Shown here piece by piece: positions 1 through 10,133 of a stretch of 33,385 nucleotides of DNA (positions are counted from its first letter, which is position 1; each line of letters begins with the position of its first letter). The stretch is from positions 1-33,385 of the forward strand of contig WKLE02004922.1 in NCBI GenBank assembly GCA_014885115.2, written 5' to 3'. The translations under genes and the position numbers were made by a program. The notes beneath the pieces were generated by a model that was not told where the DNA came from, searched no databases, and saw only the letters and a program-made list of their open reading frames with translations. This DNA is from Asterionellopsis glacialis (Eukaryota > Bacillariophyta > Plagiogrammaphyceae > Rhaphoneidales > Asterionellopsidaceae).

Positions 1-949
1 CATGTGCAATAGTACCATTTGTATTGATAACATCTGCCAACCTAAGTCTCGAAATATTGGAGAAGCTTGCGATGAAAATGCAGATTGTCAAAACGGAGTG
101 TGTGGCAAAGAAGCATTCATTTCTGGATCACCTAATGTATGTTGTCCAAGTGGTAGTTCTACTCGATACAGATATACGTCATACTGTACCGGTCAGCTGG
201 TGGGATCTCCTTGTATTACAAATGCCATGTGTAACAGCACCATTTGCATTGAAGGTACCTGTAAGGTAGGACTTCAAAATGACGGAGAAGCGTGTGATGA
301 AAACGCAGATTGTCAAAACGGAGTATGTGCAAGAGAAGCATTTGTATCTGGGTCCCCTAATGTATGTTGTCCAAGTGGTAGTTCTACAAGGTACGGATAT
401 ACGTCATACTGTACTGGTCAGCCGGTTGAGTTTTCTTGTGCCACAAACGCCATGTGCAACAGCACTATTTGCACTGAAGGCACCTGTAAGATAGAACCTC
501 AAAATGACGGAGAAGCGTGTGATGAAAACTCAGATTGTCAAAACGGAGTATGTGCAAGAGAAGCATTCATTTCTGGATCACCTAATGTATGTTGTCCAAG
601 TGGTAGTTCTACAAGGTACGGATATACGTCATACTGTACTGGTCAGCCGGTGGAGTTTCCTTGTGGCACGAACGACATGTGTAACAGTACCATTTGTATT
701 CAAGGCTCTTGTAGGGTAGAACCTCAAAAGGATGGAGAACTCTGCGCTGAAAATGCAGATTGTCAAAACGGAGTATGTGCAAGAGAAGCATTCATTTCTA
801 GATCACCTTATGTATGCTGTCCAAGTGGTAGTTCTACAAGGTGCTACTATGGGTCATGTTGCACCGGTCAGCCGGGGGGGTCTTATTGTGGTAACAACGA
901 TATGTGCACCAGCAAAGTCTGCACTGAAGAAGGAACTTGTGGAACGTAG
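1..949 (+). CDS. Cysteine-rich tandem-repeat protein, 5' end cut by window edge
   Basis: The reading frame is already open at the left edge and its first residues match the end of a repeat unit, so the gene starts upstream of the window; the ATG at position 2 is an internal Met. It ends at TAG 947-949. The visible 315 residues are four 75-residue repeats after the tail of an earlier one. Each has ten cysteines: a GEACDENADCQNGVC-type module, a conserved NVCCPSGSS segment, and a second module with TNxMCNSTIC. Both modules share a G-x2-C-x2-N-x2-C-x4-C pattern, so each repeat looks like an old duplication of a half-unit. Dense, evenly spaced cysteines suggest a disulfide-bonded secreted or cell-surface protein, but the signal peptide would lie outside the window. 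I do not recognise a named family; function unknown. Confidence 0.8.
   Translation, partial: MCNSTICIDNICQPKSRNIGEACDENADCQNGVCGKEAFISGSPNVCCPSGSSTRYRYTSYCTGQLVGSPCITNAMCNSTICIEGTCKVGLQNDGEACDENADCQNGVCAREAFVSGSPNVCCPSGSSTRYGYTSYCTGQPVEFSCATNAMCNSTICTEGTCKIEPQNDGEACDENSDCQNGVCAREAFISGSPNVCCPSGSSTRYGYTSYCTGQPVEFPCGTNDMCNSTICIQGSCRVEPQKDGELCAENADCQNGVCAREAFISRSPYVCCPSGSSTRCYYGSCCTGQPGGSYCGNNDMCTSKVCTEEGTCGT
59..949 (+). repeat. 225-bp in-frame tandem repeat, four units
   Basis: Units start at the GGA codons at 59, 284, 509 and 734, exactly 225 bp apart. The last unit is slightly shorter (216 bp). Long stretches are almost identical at the DNA level, including silent positions, which points to recent duplication or gene conversion. 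Confidence 0.9.
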
Positions 950-1190
950 CCATCCCGTAACTATGAACCATATGTACTCTTTCCTACAAATGGTTTGATG
1001 CATTGGATGCATTTGATTTGGATCAGGAACACAAATTTATAATTTTTATATGGCATGTATGCTATATTGTAGAACTGCATGTTGTAAAATAAATCAATTC
1101 ATTTAATTTTGGAAAACATTACAAGAACTCGATACCTGGGTACCTCTAAGTACAACGAGTATCACATATCAACTCTACAAATAAGCGATA

Positions 1191-2249
1191 TCAAGATACA
1201 GACCACCATACGATTCGATAATTTTTGCTACTACCACCTGCACACCTAAACTGTCTCGCTTCTTTGTTTGAAGGGGCTGGCTGATGCGATGGAATCGGGA
1301 TTCCTTTAGGACAAAAGCCTCTCTTTTCCATTTCTGCTTCAAATGATGCCACACCAACACGAAAGTCTGGTAGAACACCGATGACACTCCCCCCGGGACG
1401 TAATAATGTTTGAATAGCCTGGCAAAGTGCCATTCCTCCATTCTCCGTATAGATACAATCAGCAAACAAAAGACAGCCAAATGCTTGAACCATCGACGAA
1501 GGCACGCTTTTCCAGTCAATATTTTGCACGTCGACACATGCATTATTTATGGATACGTTCTTTTGGAGCATTGTAAGTACCTCATCAATAGCATCGGTTG
1601 CTATAATTTTTTGTGGACCGAGACCTAGATGCCGTTGTGACACACGAGAAAGAATCAATGACGGCAAACCTGCTGAACCAGCACCTAATTCCACTACATC
1701 TTTGCCTTCAAAAAGCTTATCAAAATCTGGTGTACTGATATCATCCACCTTTCTGTTTTGCTTCTCGCTGAACCAGTGAAGAATTTGTTGAGCCAAAAGC
1801 AACCCACCCTTCCACGCTTCTGACCCAGTACCACCTTCGGTCGTTCTATGAATTTGAAGCGCAATGTCCCGTTTTGGCTCAACCGAACTTTGGAAGTAGA
1901 TTGTTTGTATCAACTCTTCTTCGTCGGGAATGACTTTACCATTATCCGGGCAGATTTTCAGGAGCAGGTTGCTTTGCAAGTAAGAGGCAGAAGCAGCACG
2001 GACTACGAACCGCAGATGGTGGTTGGGGAGGCTAATGTCTTGACGATCAAAGTGAGCAACAGCTTGATCACGAACATTCTCAAGATTCAATTCAATTGCA
2101 GCAACAAGTTCATCTCCGTACTCCTCAATCCATGCAAAACGATCAATCCAGCATGTGCTATCTTCCACTAGCATTCGAAAATCCTCTTCGGCGCCATCGA
2201 GAGACCGAACTTGGGATGGTACACCACTAAGAACGAAACGGTTCTGCAT
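1191..2249 (-). CDS. Lysine methyltransferase-like protein (Methyltransf_16 / METTL21-type)
   Basis: This is a class I SAM-dependent methyltransferase of the seven-beta-strand lysine methyltransferase group, which modifies lysines on proteins such as chaperones and elongation factors. The SAM-binding motif I (VVELGAGSAG) is at about residues 185-194, numbering from the ATG at 2249. It is followed by an acidic motif (IIATDAIDEV) and the DCIY motif, the D-x-x-Y/F hallmark of this group, with a following RPGG turn. The stop is TGA at 1193-1191. The start is uncertain: the open frame continues upstream to about 2376 without an ATG (an in-frame TTG lies at 2315), so either translation starts at 2249 (352 aa) or a 5' exon was missed. 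A TAG acceptor-like site lies near 2377 but I found no convincing donor. The substrate cannot be told from sequence. Confidence 0.75.
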   Translation of the reverse strand: MQNRFVLSGVPSQVRSLDGAEEDFRMLVEDSTCWIDRFAWIEEYGDELVAAIELNLENVRDQAVAHFDRQDISLPNHHLRFVVRAASASYLQSNLLLKICPDNGKVIPDEEELIQTIYFQSSVEPKRDIALQIHRTTEGGTGSEAWKGGLLLAQQILHWFSEKQNRKVDDISTPDFDKLFEGKDVVELGAGSAGLPSLILSRVSQRHLGLGPQKIIATDAIDEVLTMLQKNVSINNACVDVQNIDWKSVPSSMVQAFGCLLFADCIYTENGGMALCQAIQTLLRPGGSVIGVLPDFRVGVASFEAEMEKRGFCPKGIPIPSHQPAPSNKEARQFRCAGGSSKNYRIVWWSVS

Positions 2250-2849
2250 TTTTATGATGCATGCAGTTTCTTCAGCTTCAAGATATCCAAAAATCTGATC
2301 ACCATGATCTAACAAACGAAGGATTCTCGAAACGTACGAACGACAATATTTAAATGAAATTGATTTGAGATTAGACTACAACAACTAGGTCTCGGGATAA
2401 GAGGAAATTATATTGTGCGCTTTCTTTCACCATTTTCAGCCGGCTACGGGTAACTTATGGAGAATGGACAGCGGCGAAAGGCCCTGATTGTCCTGGTGAT
2501 CTCGAGATCCTTTCCACTGTCGAGATCTGATTTCAAGACATGAGATTTGATGAAGTGATTTCTTGTGAAATGCTACAGACTGACGACGACAGACTGGGAA
2601 TATGCGAGTCGTCAAGAGGCGAATCTCAAGTCTCTTACTTTTTAACCATAGCCCTATCCAGATATGCTCGTATGCATGATATACAAAATTACGTCAGTTA
2701 CCTCTAGGCTGTGATTCATTCTTTTGTGGGAACTTTGGTAGATGGCACGTTTGGTTCAATTCTTCCAAAAATTGAACTGATTCGAAGTGCAATCTACCAA
2801 GCCCGACACTATAGAAATCAAATTTGAGGTTGGGGACAGATAACCCAAG
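2250..2849. promoter_or_regulatory. Divergent promoter region between methyltransferase and AMP deaminase
   Basis: Both genes are transcribed away from this interval, so it should hold both promoters and 5' UTRs. Its left part (2250-2376) may be coding for the methyltransferase if a 5' exon exists. The clearest structure is the inverted repeat at 2735-2800. I see no other gene. Confidence 0.5.
2735..2800. repeat. Imperfect 66-nt inverted repeat (hairpin)
   Basis: TTGGTAGAT (2735-2743) pairs with ATCTACCAA (2792-2800). After one mismatch, GCAC (2745-2748) pairs with GTGC (2787-2790). After an asymmetric internal loop, GTTCAATT (2754-2761) pairs with AATTGAAC (2770-2777), leaving an 8-nt apical loop. 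That is 21 base pairs in total. It ends 50 bp before the AMP deaminase ATG and may lie in its 5' UTR. Confidence 0.75.
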
Positions 2850-5394
2850 ATGTCAGGACAATACAGAGCAGGCTATGGCGGCCCTCCAGACCCAATCGAA
2901 GTTTTTCGTAGAGTGTCGAGGAAGCCAGGGGATAAGGAATCCCGATTGGAATCCAGTGAGTTTGTGTCCGATCTTGTTGCTGCGGTGGAAGCACAGGAAT
3001 CCACACATACCGAAGAAAGCACTGAGGATGAATCCCCAAAGAAAGAAGAAGAACCCCAAGCTAGATGTCGGCCGGTAGATGGAATTTGGCCGTATCGTGA
3101 AAATCTTTCATTTACACGTTCTCTTATCTTTTACGGTGCCGGAGCCATAACAGATGAACATGAACTTGCATGCAAGTACATCAGTGACGCAAGATCTTTT
3201 AGACAGAAATATTACGGTGGGTCTGCAACAATAGCTCAAACAGATATACTGAAAGGGCCAGAAATTTCGTTTCGCTTCGGTGAGAACGGAGTTGTAGAGT
3301 TGTTTAGCAATTCAGACTCATCAAATGTGTTGGTCGAGGTTCCAACATTGGAGAGTTTTTGTGCCGACTACAACAGGTTGATCGAAATGGTTTCTGATGG
3401 CTGCATGAGATCTTTTTGTTTCCAAAGACTGCAACTTCTTTCAAGCAGTTTCAAAACTCATGTAGTCGCAAATGCCTCGGTAGAAATGGAAGAACAAAGT
3501 AATCTTCTTGGCACAGATTTTTATAGGACTATGAAAATTGATAATCACATACATTTGGCAGCTGCTGCAACCCCTAAAACATTCGTCGATTTCGTGAAGG
3601 ATAAATTTGTGAACGAGGGTGACACGGTAGTACTGGCCAATGGAAAAACTTTGAAGGAAGTGTTCCAGGAAGCAGGTCTCGATACAGAACACTTCACTAT
3701 TGATGCTTTTTCTGTGCTGGCTGACTACTCGGTATATCAGAGGTTTGATAACTTCAACTCGAAGTACTCACCCTTTCGTAAGGCCGAAATGCGGCAGATA
3801 TTTCTCAAAACATCAAACGCAATCGATGGAAGGTAAGTCATGTTGCTTTTTATTTGTGTTGCCGTCTCGCAAACTTTGTTGCTTTGCGGCTGCCTTACCT
3901 GCTCTGCTGCCACATTTTTTAGATTTTTTGCTGAATTGACCAAGATTGTTCTTGCAAGGCACGAGCAGTCGAAGGGGCATGCTTCTGGTACCGAGATGCG
4001 CCTTAGTATTTACGGAATGAAACGTGATGAGTGGCAAAACCTAGCCAAATGGGTGCTTCGAGAATGGGAATGTGATGATTTTCCCGGCCCTGTCCTTTCT
4101 ACTCACAATCGGTGGCTTGTACAAGTTCCTCGCTTGTGGAGAGTCTTTAATAGGAATCCTGACACCGACCCGAAGGCTTTCCAAGAAATGCTTGAAAATT
4201 TGTTCATTCCTCTCTTCGAAGCTACTTTATATCCAGAGGAACATCCAGAGGTGGCTGAATTACTCAAGCACATTGTAGGATTGGATTCCGTAGATGACGA
4301 AGGTAATCAAGAGGTAAGGGACATCCATGTAGATTTTCTTGTTTGTTTGTCTCTCTCTCTCTCCTTTACCTTATCTAACAATACTTGTTTTGTACTATTA
4401 TCGAGTAGGAAGTTTGCAGCTGTCAGAAACCAAAGGACTGGAAAAGTGGCAAAAATCCTTCGTAAGTAAAGATGCTGGTGGTTCTTTAAATGAATGTATC
4501 ATTTTCTAATTTTTCTAATTTTGCCTGTCACTATGGCACAAATACATTTCGTTTTTTTCAAGTTATGCATGGCAACTGTACTTTCTTTGGGCCAACCTTG
4601 AGGTTCTCAATAATCTACGCTTAGCAAGAGGCCTTAACGTGATTGCTTTCCGCCCACACGCAGGAGAAACTGGAGATCCGATGCATCTTGCAGCAACATA
4701 CATGCTTTGTCGATCGATCAATCATGGTATCAAACTTCAGGAACAGGTGTCTCTCCAATACTTGTATTATCTTGATCAGGTGGGTCAGCACTGCTCTCTT
4801 CATCAAATATCTTCTCTGCCACTTTTTGGCTCAACTTTTTGTGTTTACTGTTTTTTCTTGGACTGCGTCAAGGTTGGCCTTTCTATCAGCCCTTTGTCAA
4901 ACAACTTTTTGTTTCGCAAAATACAGCAAAGTCCTTTTCCTAAGCTATTTCGTCGTGGATTAAATGTCACCCTTTCCACCGATGATCCCCTGTTGTTCCA
5001 CATGTCTGACGATGCATTGCTCGAAGAATACTCTGTAGCCAGGGCTTCATTTGATTTATCCATGACAGACATCTCTGAAATTGCTCGAAACTCTATTTTA
5101 CAATCTGGGTTTGAAGACAAATACAAGAAAGAATGGCTCGGCGAAGAATATGCACGTGGTGTAACCTTTTGTGATGAGACCAAAACGCATGTACCTCTGA
5201 TTCGTGCTAAATACAGAGCTGAGCATCTTGCCCTGGAGCATATGTTGGTCCATTTATTTGCAAAAGGAAAGGGAAAACAGGTTCTGGGGGAAATGAAGGA
5301 TCAATTTTCTACTGCACGTGAAGGCCATCGTCGGGTCCTTCTAGATTGTTTTGACAATGCGCTACCATCATTTCCCGAGCAAGAGCAGTTGTAG
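2850..5394 (+). CDS. AMP deaminase (five exons)
   Basis: Converts AMP to IMP plus ammonia in the purine nucleotide cycle. Exons from GT-AG borders and unbroken family similarity: 2850-3832, 3923-4313, 4409-4461, 4563-4779, 4873-5394; total 721 aa. Introns are 90, 95, 101 and 93 bp. Zinc and active-site motifs are present: DNHIH (residues 231-235), FRPHAGE (His508, Glu511) and TLSTDDP (Asp585, Asp586), together with the family segments RLSIYG, ISPLSNN and VARASFDLS. The N-terminal about 130 residues are acidic and poorly conserved, as is usual for this family, and I see no transmembrane anchor. The fourth intron has no in-frame stop and a length divisible by three, so retention would insert 31 residues next to the active-site region. 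Residues and splice phases agree at every junction. Confidence 0.93.
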
Positions 5395-5758
5395 TGCACA
5401 AGAAAAGCATACGCTCCCATCAATAAACAGAGACTACTACTGCATATAGAATATCGAGGCAAAAAAATATAATATAAAGAAGTTGCAACATATTATTCGA
5501 AATTGACTGTTTGGACGTTTTAGGAAAGGTTCTTCAGTTGAAGAACCTGATTCTTGTTCGGAAGAAAAGAACATTTTTTCAAAGGGGTGCAAAGACCACG
5601 GTAGAATAATTGCTTCTTTTCGTAGAAGTCCTTTCAAGGTGAGACGTACATGGACCTCTCCTGTGTTTACACAGTCAGTCAGAATATAATAAAGCAATTT
5701 GTTTGACAACGATTACAATAATGATATTTTCTAGAATTTTTATTCTAGAGTTCTCTCT
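5395..5758. other. Convergent 3' flanks of AMP deaminase and LRR gene
   Basis: The two neighbouring genes end towards each other. The interval is AT-rich and should hold both 3' UTRs. A minus-strand open frame here lacks an ATG at its upstream end and resembles no family I know. I see nothing else. Confidence 0.5.
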
Positions 5759-7126
5759 TTAGTAGGAGTTTGACCATTGATGTGGAAGCTCCCGAAGTAA
5801 TCCATATAGTAGATGCGTTTGATCTTTAGAATGCTCCAGTAGTTCTACAAAGTCTGGTTTTGCAAAATTTGGGTCACGAACTTTCCCACGTCCTGCACGA
5901 TTCAATTCAAGCCCATAAAATAATTCTTCGTATCCACCTGGTGTTAAACAAGACGATGAAAAGGCAACTTGATTTTCCCACATGCCACCAATATCTATAA
6001 ATTGGAGAGATGCATTATCTTGTAATGCATCTGCCAGTGATGTAACACCGCCCACCAAAGGGAAGTTACCTCTGTAATGTAATTTCACAAGTGACCTATT
6101 GATATGCAAAGCGTTTGCTATCAATATAGTTTCTTCTGTGCCAATCCAATTTTGTTCCAAATTGATTTCGTGCAAGGACGTATTATGCTGGATCATGGAC
6201 GCCAGGTGTTTGGCAATTTCAATGTTACCACCTAAACGACAATCACGCAAGACGAGCGATTGTAAACTTTGGTTTTGTGCAACTGATGATGATAAAGCTC
6301 TAGCACCAGCTTGTCCAATGGTACTATGTAATATCTCAACATGCTTCAAACTTGAGTTATGTCGTAATGATGATAATACTGTAGCAGCTACTTGAGGGTC
6401 TGACATACACGAATCTAAGCAAAGGTGTGCTAGGGTTGCTTTGTTGGACATGTCCTGTATGGATGATGCAATGGCCTGTAATATAACTTGATTTACACCC
6501 TTGAATCGTAGTGCACGTATGGATGGATGATACACAAGTGTTTGCATCAGCCTATCTGCAGCTTCTTGCGACGTTGTCGTTGATATTGATGGTGATGACT
6601 CCGATGTGAGGTATATTTCTCGTAAAGCACAAATATTACTGCTGTTGCTGTTGTTACAGTATGTAGTTGTACATTTTTGAAGTACCGATGATAGGGCCAT
6701 CATCCCATCTGATTTGATATCCAAGATTTCTAAACATAACAAATGTGATGATTCATGAAGTGTATCCATTAAAATGTCTTCCGCTTCTCCACAAACGGAG
6801 GAAGGTAGGTATGAAAATCCTATTTTTTGTACGATAGGATTGTTGGCAAGTGTTCGTAATATAGCCTTGACACTCATTCGTCCAATTTTCTTTTGACTGA
6901 TATATATGGATGTTGTAGCAGTTTCAGTTTTCATAAAGACTCCACCATTATTATTATTATTGGTAGTAGCGTCACTGTCTTCTACGGTATCACCTCCAAG
7001 AAAATTGATGTTTACATTGGCAAGTGATGGAGAATTCTTTCGTATCCTTCGCAAACACATGACAAGTTCCATATTCTTGATCTTTTCATCTTGTTGATAG
7101 AGTTCTGACTTCATCGTCAACGTCAT
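5759..7126 (-). CDS. Leucine-rich-repeat protein (RNI/NLRC-like), 455 aa
   Basis: A single-exon gene from ATG at 7126-7124 to TAA at 5761-5759. The central and C-terminal parts (roughly residues 195-400) carry ribonuclease-inhibitor-type LRRs with the form LxxNxSLKHVEIxxxxIGxxGAxAL, spaced about 28 residues apart. The C-terminal segment after the repeats (LELNRAGRGKV, then LLYGLLRELPHQW) is a layout I associate with a large LRR family expanded in diatoms. No signal peptide, transmembrane helix or catalytic domain is visible, so it is probably an intracellular binding scaffold with unknown partner. A short Asn run near residues 55-60 comes from an ATT/AAT microsatellite at about 6946-6961. Confidence 0.8.
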   Translation of the reverse strand: MTLTMKSELYQQDEKIKNMELVMCLRRIRKNSPSLANVNINFLGGDTVEDSDATTNNNNNGGVFMKTETATTSIYISQKKIGRMSVKAILRTLANNPIVQKIGFSYLPSSVCGEAEDILMDTLHESSHLLCLEILDIKSDGMMALSSVLQKCTTTYCNNSNSSNICALREIYLTSESSPSISTTTSQEAADRLMQTLVYHPSIRALRFKGVNQVILQAIASSIQDMSNKATLAHLCLDSCMSDPQVAATVLSSLRHNSSLKHVEILHSTIGQAGARALSSSVAQNQSLQSLVLRDCRLGGNIEIAKHLASMIQHNTSLHEINLEQNWIGTEETILIANALHINRSLVKLHYRGNFPLVGGVTSLADALQDNASLQFIDIGGMWENQVAFSSSCLTPGGYEELFYGLELNRAGRGKVRDPNFAKPDFVELLEHSKDQTHLLYGLLRELPHQWSNSY

Positions 7127-7992
7127 CTTTTTGCACTCTTGTCTGAAGAAGAACGAAAGCTACCTTTATATTTATTTGGGAAAGGTGATGCTTCAACGTG
7201 GGTCACAGAGTACTACTGTAGGTGAAGAGAAGAAAGTGCAGAAATTTTGCACACTGCTTTTTTTGTTCTTTGGTAGAGGCGTGAGTTGGAACTGATCCTA
7301 ATACAGGTACCTGATACTGTAGATTCCAACTGAGATCATCTTCTGATGACTCTGATGATGTCGATGACGAACCAAAAATTAACTTGCAATCGAGATGTCA
7401 ACCCGCTCATGGGAACTCCAGTTGAACCAATCAAAATCTTTGGATGTGAAAATTTGGTTCGAAATTCGCTATTGGACGTTAATAGGATTATAAATAATAA
7501 TAATTAAACTTATATAGATATGAATATTATATTCTCCTAAGTAACACATAATCACTCCTTGTATACTATTTTCCTCTGGGTTTATCTTGGAGGTTCCCTC
7601 TTGTCAGTCTGTCTGAATTATGATGCAAAAAGAAAGGTGAGGAACCAGTTCGAGGTCTGTGTTTGGGACTGTCAGGAGTTTCAATTTCGTTTCTCTCTGC
7701 GCCTCGCGTCTTCCCCTTTCGCGCTGACTGCTGACTCCGCTCCTCTGCCCCATGACGGCAAGGGAAAGCAGAGGAAGAAGAAGGAATGAATGAGAGAGGA
7801 GCGCATGTACGAGAAAACTGTGTGCGTGAGCCTGTGGCTAGAGCTCTAGCTGATGTCTTCAACAATACTTTACCGGTACTCGTACATCACAACCTCATTG
7901 GCACCACCAAAGAAGTTCCGTGTTAGTTCTGGAACTGACTGTGTTTTGTCAAAAGAGACTCTGTCATTGAATCACCACCATAGCAAGACACA
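7127..7992. promoter_or_regulatory. Divergent promoter region between LRR gene and hslU
   Basis: An 866-bp gap upstream of both genes. It contains an 8-bp inverted repeat AGTTGGAA (7284-7291) / TTCCAACT (7324-7331) enclosing the perfect 10-bp palindrome CAGGTACCTG (7304-7313), and GTGCA...TGCAC near 7236-7252. Open frames within it have no ATG supported by family similarity. A GC-richer block at about 7690-7860 precedes the hslU 5' UTR. Confidence 0.45.
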
Positions 7993-9750
7993 ATGTTTCT
8001 TTCAACACTTCGTCGAAGCACAGCAGTGCTTCGTCCACATTTATCTAAAGGTGCTGCTATGCAACATCATCGTCCTGGTGTGAATTGCCGAACCTTACCA
8101 GCAAGATCATGGCTTTCGTCATCATCTGCTTCGTCTGGAGATAACAAAAATGAGGATGATGATGTTACTAACGAGACACCTGATGTTCCAGAAGAAACTC
8201 CTGAAGTGCCACCACCACCACCGTCATCCAAAGTAGAAGGAAGCGTTGCCACAAACAAGGTGGAAGATGTGGAAGCCAACTTGCGACCTTCTGATGTTGT
8301 GAAAGAACTTGATAAGCACATTGTGGGTCAACAGGATGCCAAGCGTGCTGTTGCAATTGCAATGAGGAATCGTTGGAGACGTCGACAAATCCCTAAGGAA
8401 TTACGAAAGGAGGTTACACCACGCAATGTCTTAATGATTGGACCGACCGGATGTGGAAAGACAGAAGTAGCACGTCGAATGGCTGCCTTGGGCGATGCAC
8501 CATTTATCAAGGTCGAAGCCACCAAATTTACGGAAGTGGGATATCATGGACGTGATGTCGATCAAATTATACGCGATTTAATGGACATATCCATCAATTT
8601 AACCAAAAAACGATTCTCTGATAAATTTAGAGATCAAGCCAAAGAAAGTGTCGAAGAACGGATTTTGGATTTGTTGGTGGGTGAAACCAAAAATCGATCC
8701 AAGGATAGTTTTCGTGCCATGTTGCGAGACGGACATCTTGAGGATGAACAAATCTTTGTAGATGTCCCGGAACCCTCCTCGGATAAGAATAATGTATTTG
8801 CCATGGGTGATGGTAACAATCCCAACATGGCAGCCATGTCAGACTTGTTGAGTCGTATGGCTGGTCCAGGTGGAAGGAAACAACCCATGGAACGGAAACA
8901 ACTCCCCATCAAGGAAGCACGTGAAGTTTTATTAGAAATTGAATTAGAAAAGTTATTGGATACGATTGATATTAAGAAAGAAGCTATTACGGCCGTAGAA
9001 GAAAGTGGTATTGTGTTTATTGATGAAATTGATAAGATCTGTTCTTCCAAAGATTTCATGTCACGGAGTGCTGATGCTAGTGCCGAGGGTGTCCAACGTG
9101 ATTTGTTGCCATTGGTGGAGGGTACAACTATCAATACCAAATATGGTAATGTCAATACAGATTATATTTTGTTTGTGGCCAGTGGTGCATTCCATGCTGT
9201 TAAACCCAGTGACATGCTTCCAGAATTGCAAGGTCGTCTACCCATTCGTGTTGAATTACAAGGACTTTCAGAAGATGATCTGTACAAAATTTTGACAGAG
9301 CCAGTGGCAAATGTAAGTCAAGCATGATTTGTTTTGATTGCATCTCAATTGATGTTTGTGTAATTGTAGTTAGTACAATTTTTTGCCTTTGTTGGATGCG
9401 CACTCGCGAGTTACTTATATCTTTACTAACCTTTTTCCACTTCTTTTCCTCCTCCTTTCTAGCTCATTAAACAACAAGTAGAACTTATTGGTACAGAGGG
9501 TGTCAAACTTACATTTGAAGACGATGCAATTCGTGAAATTGCACGTATGGGTGCCATGTTGAACAAAACGGTAGAGAACATTGGTGCACGACGATTACAT
9601 ACAGTGATTGAACGAATCATGGAAAATTTAAGTTTTGAGGCTGCTGAATTAGAAAATGCAGGGAAAGAATTAGTTGTGAATAAAGCTTTGGTAGAAGAAA
9701 GACTATCAGAAGTGACTGTCAAGAGTGATTTGTCGCGTTACATTTTGTAA
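7993..9750 (+). CDS. hslU: HslU, ATPase subunit of the HslUV (ClpYQ) protease, probably mitochondrial
   Basis: HslU is the AAA+ unfoldase that feeds proteins to the HslV peptidase. Exons are 7993-9312 and 9463-9750 (535 aa); the 150-bp intron has GTAAGT, a TACTAAC branch-site match at 9424-9430 and a CTAG acceptor. Motifs: the N-terminal family segment LDKHIVGQ, Walker A GPTGCGKT (150-157), Walker B IVFIDE (340-345), the GRLPIRVEL segment after the sensor region, the ENIGARRLHTV sensor-2 segment, and the conserved C-terminal LSRYIL tail that docks into HslV. An insertion between Walker A and Walker B matches the HslU intermediate (I) domain. The first 90 residues are extra relative to bacterial HslU; the start is rich in Arg, Ser and Leu without acids (LRRSTAVLRPHLSKG), as in a mitochondrial presequence, followed by an acidic, Pro-rich linker. 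The location is inferred. Confidence 0.95.
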
Positions 9751-10133
9751 ATACATATATACAAAAAGAAGAAAAGACGACATATACAACTATAATTTTC
9801 AAAACGAAAGGAATAAATGCCAAAGGTTCTCGACTATGTTGGAACTTGAACACATATATACTATTTGCAACACGAACTATAAAAAAGAAAGATAGTCTTA
9901 TAACTTAAAAATCAATGGCAATGATTTAGAATTTATTAAAAAAAAGTTTTCAAGGGGTGATACTTGTCACTATTTTCATCCATGCATACACAGCACAGCA
10001 TGTTCGAATTGAGTTCATTCCTTGTATGGTTTTGCTTTCGATTCAAAGAGCTTGCTGTGTGTGTCTATCTCTTCACTACTACAGACTCTGCACTACAGCA
10101 GAGTCAGTCGTTAACACGACTCACACAGAATCT
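9751..10133. other. Convergent 3' flanks of hslU and prolyl hydroxylase gene
   Basis: AT-rich interval with A-runs near 9760-9950, expected to hold both 3' UTRs. The open frames here do not resemble a protein family. No structured element was recognised. Confidence 0.45.

Noticed and set aside
5437..5709. 90-residue minus-strand open frame between convergent genes
   Set aside because: No ATG at its upstream end, no similarity, hydrophobic low-complexity tail; fits 3' UTR sequence.
7566..7865. 99-residue minus-strand open frame upstream of hslU
   Set aside because: Lies in the divergent promoter, Ser/Arg-rich because of local composition, no recognised family.
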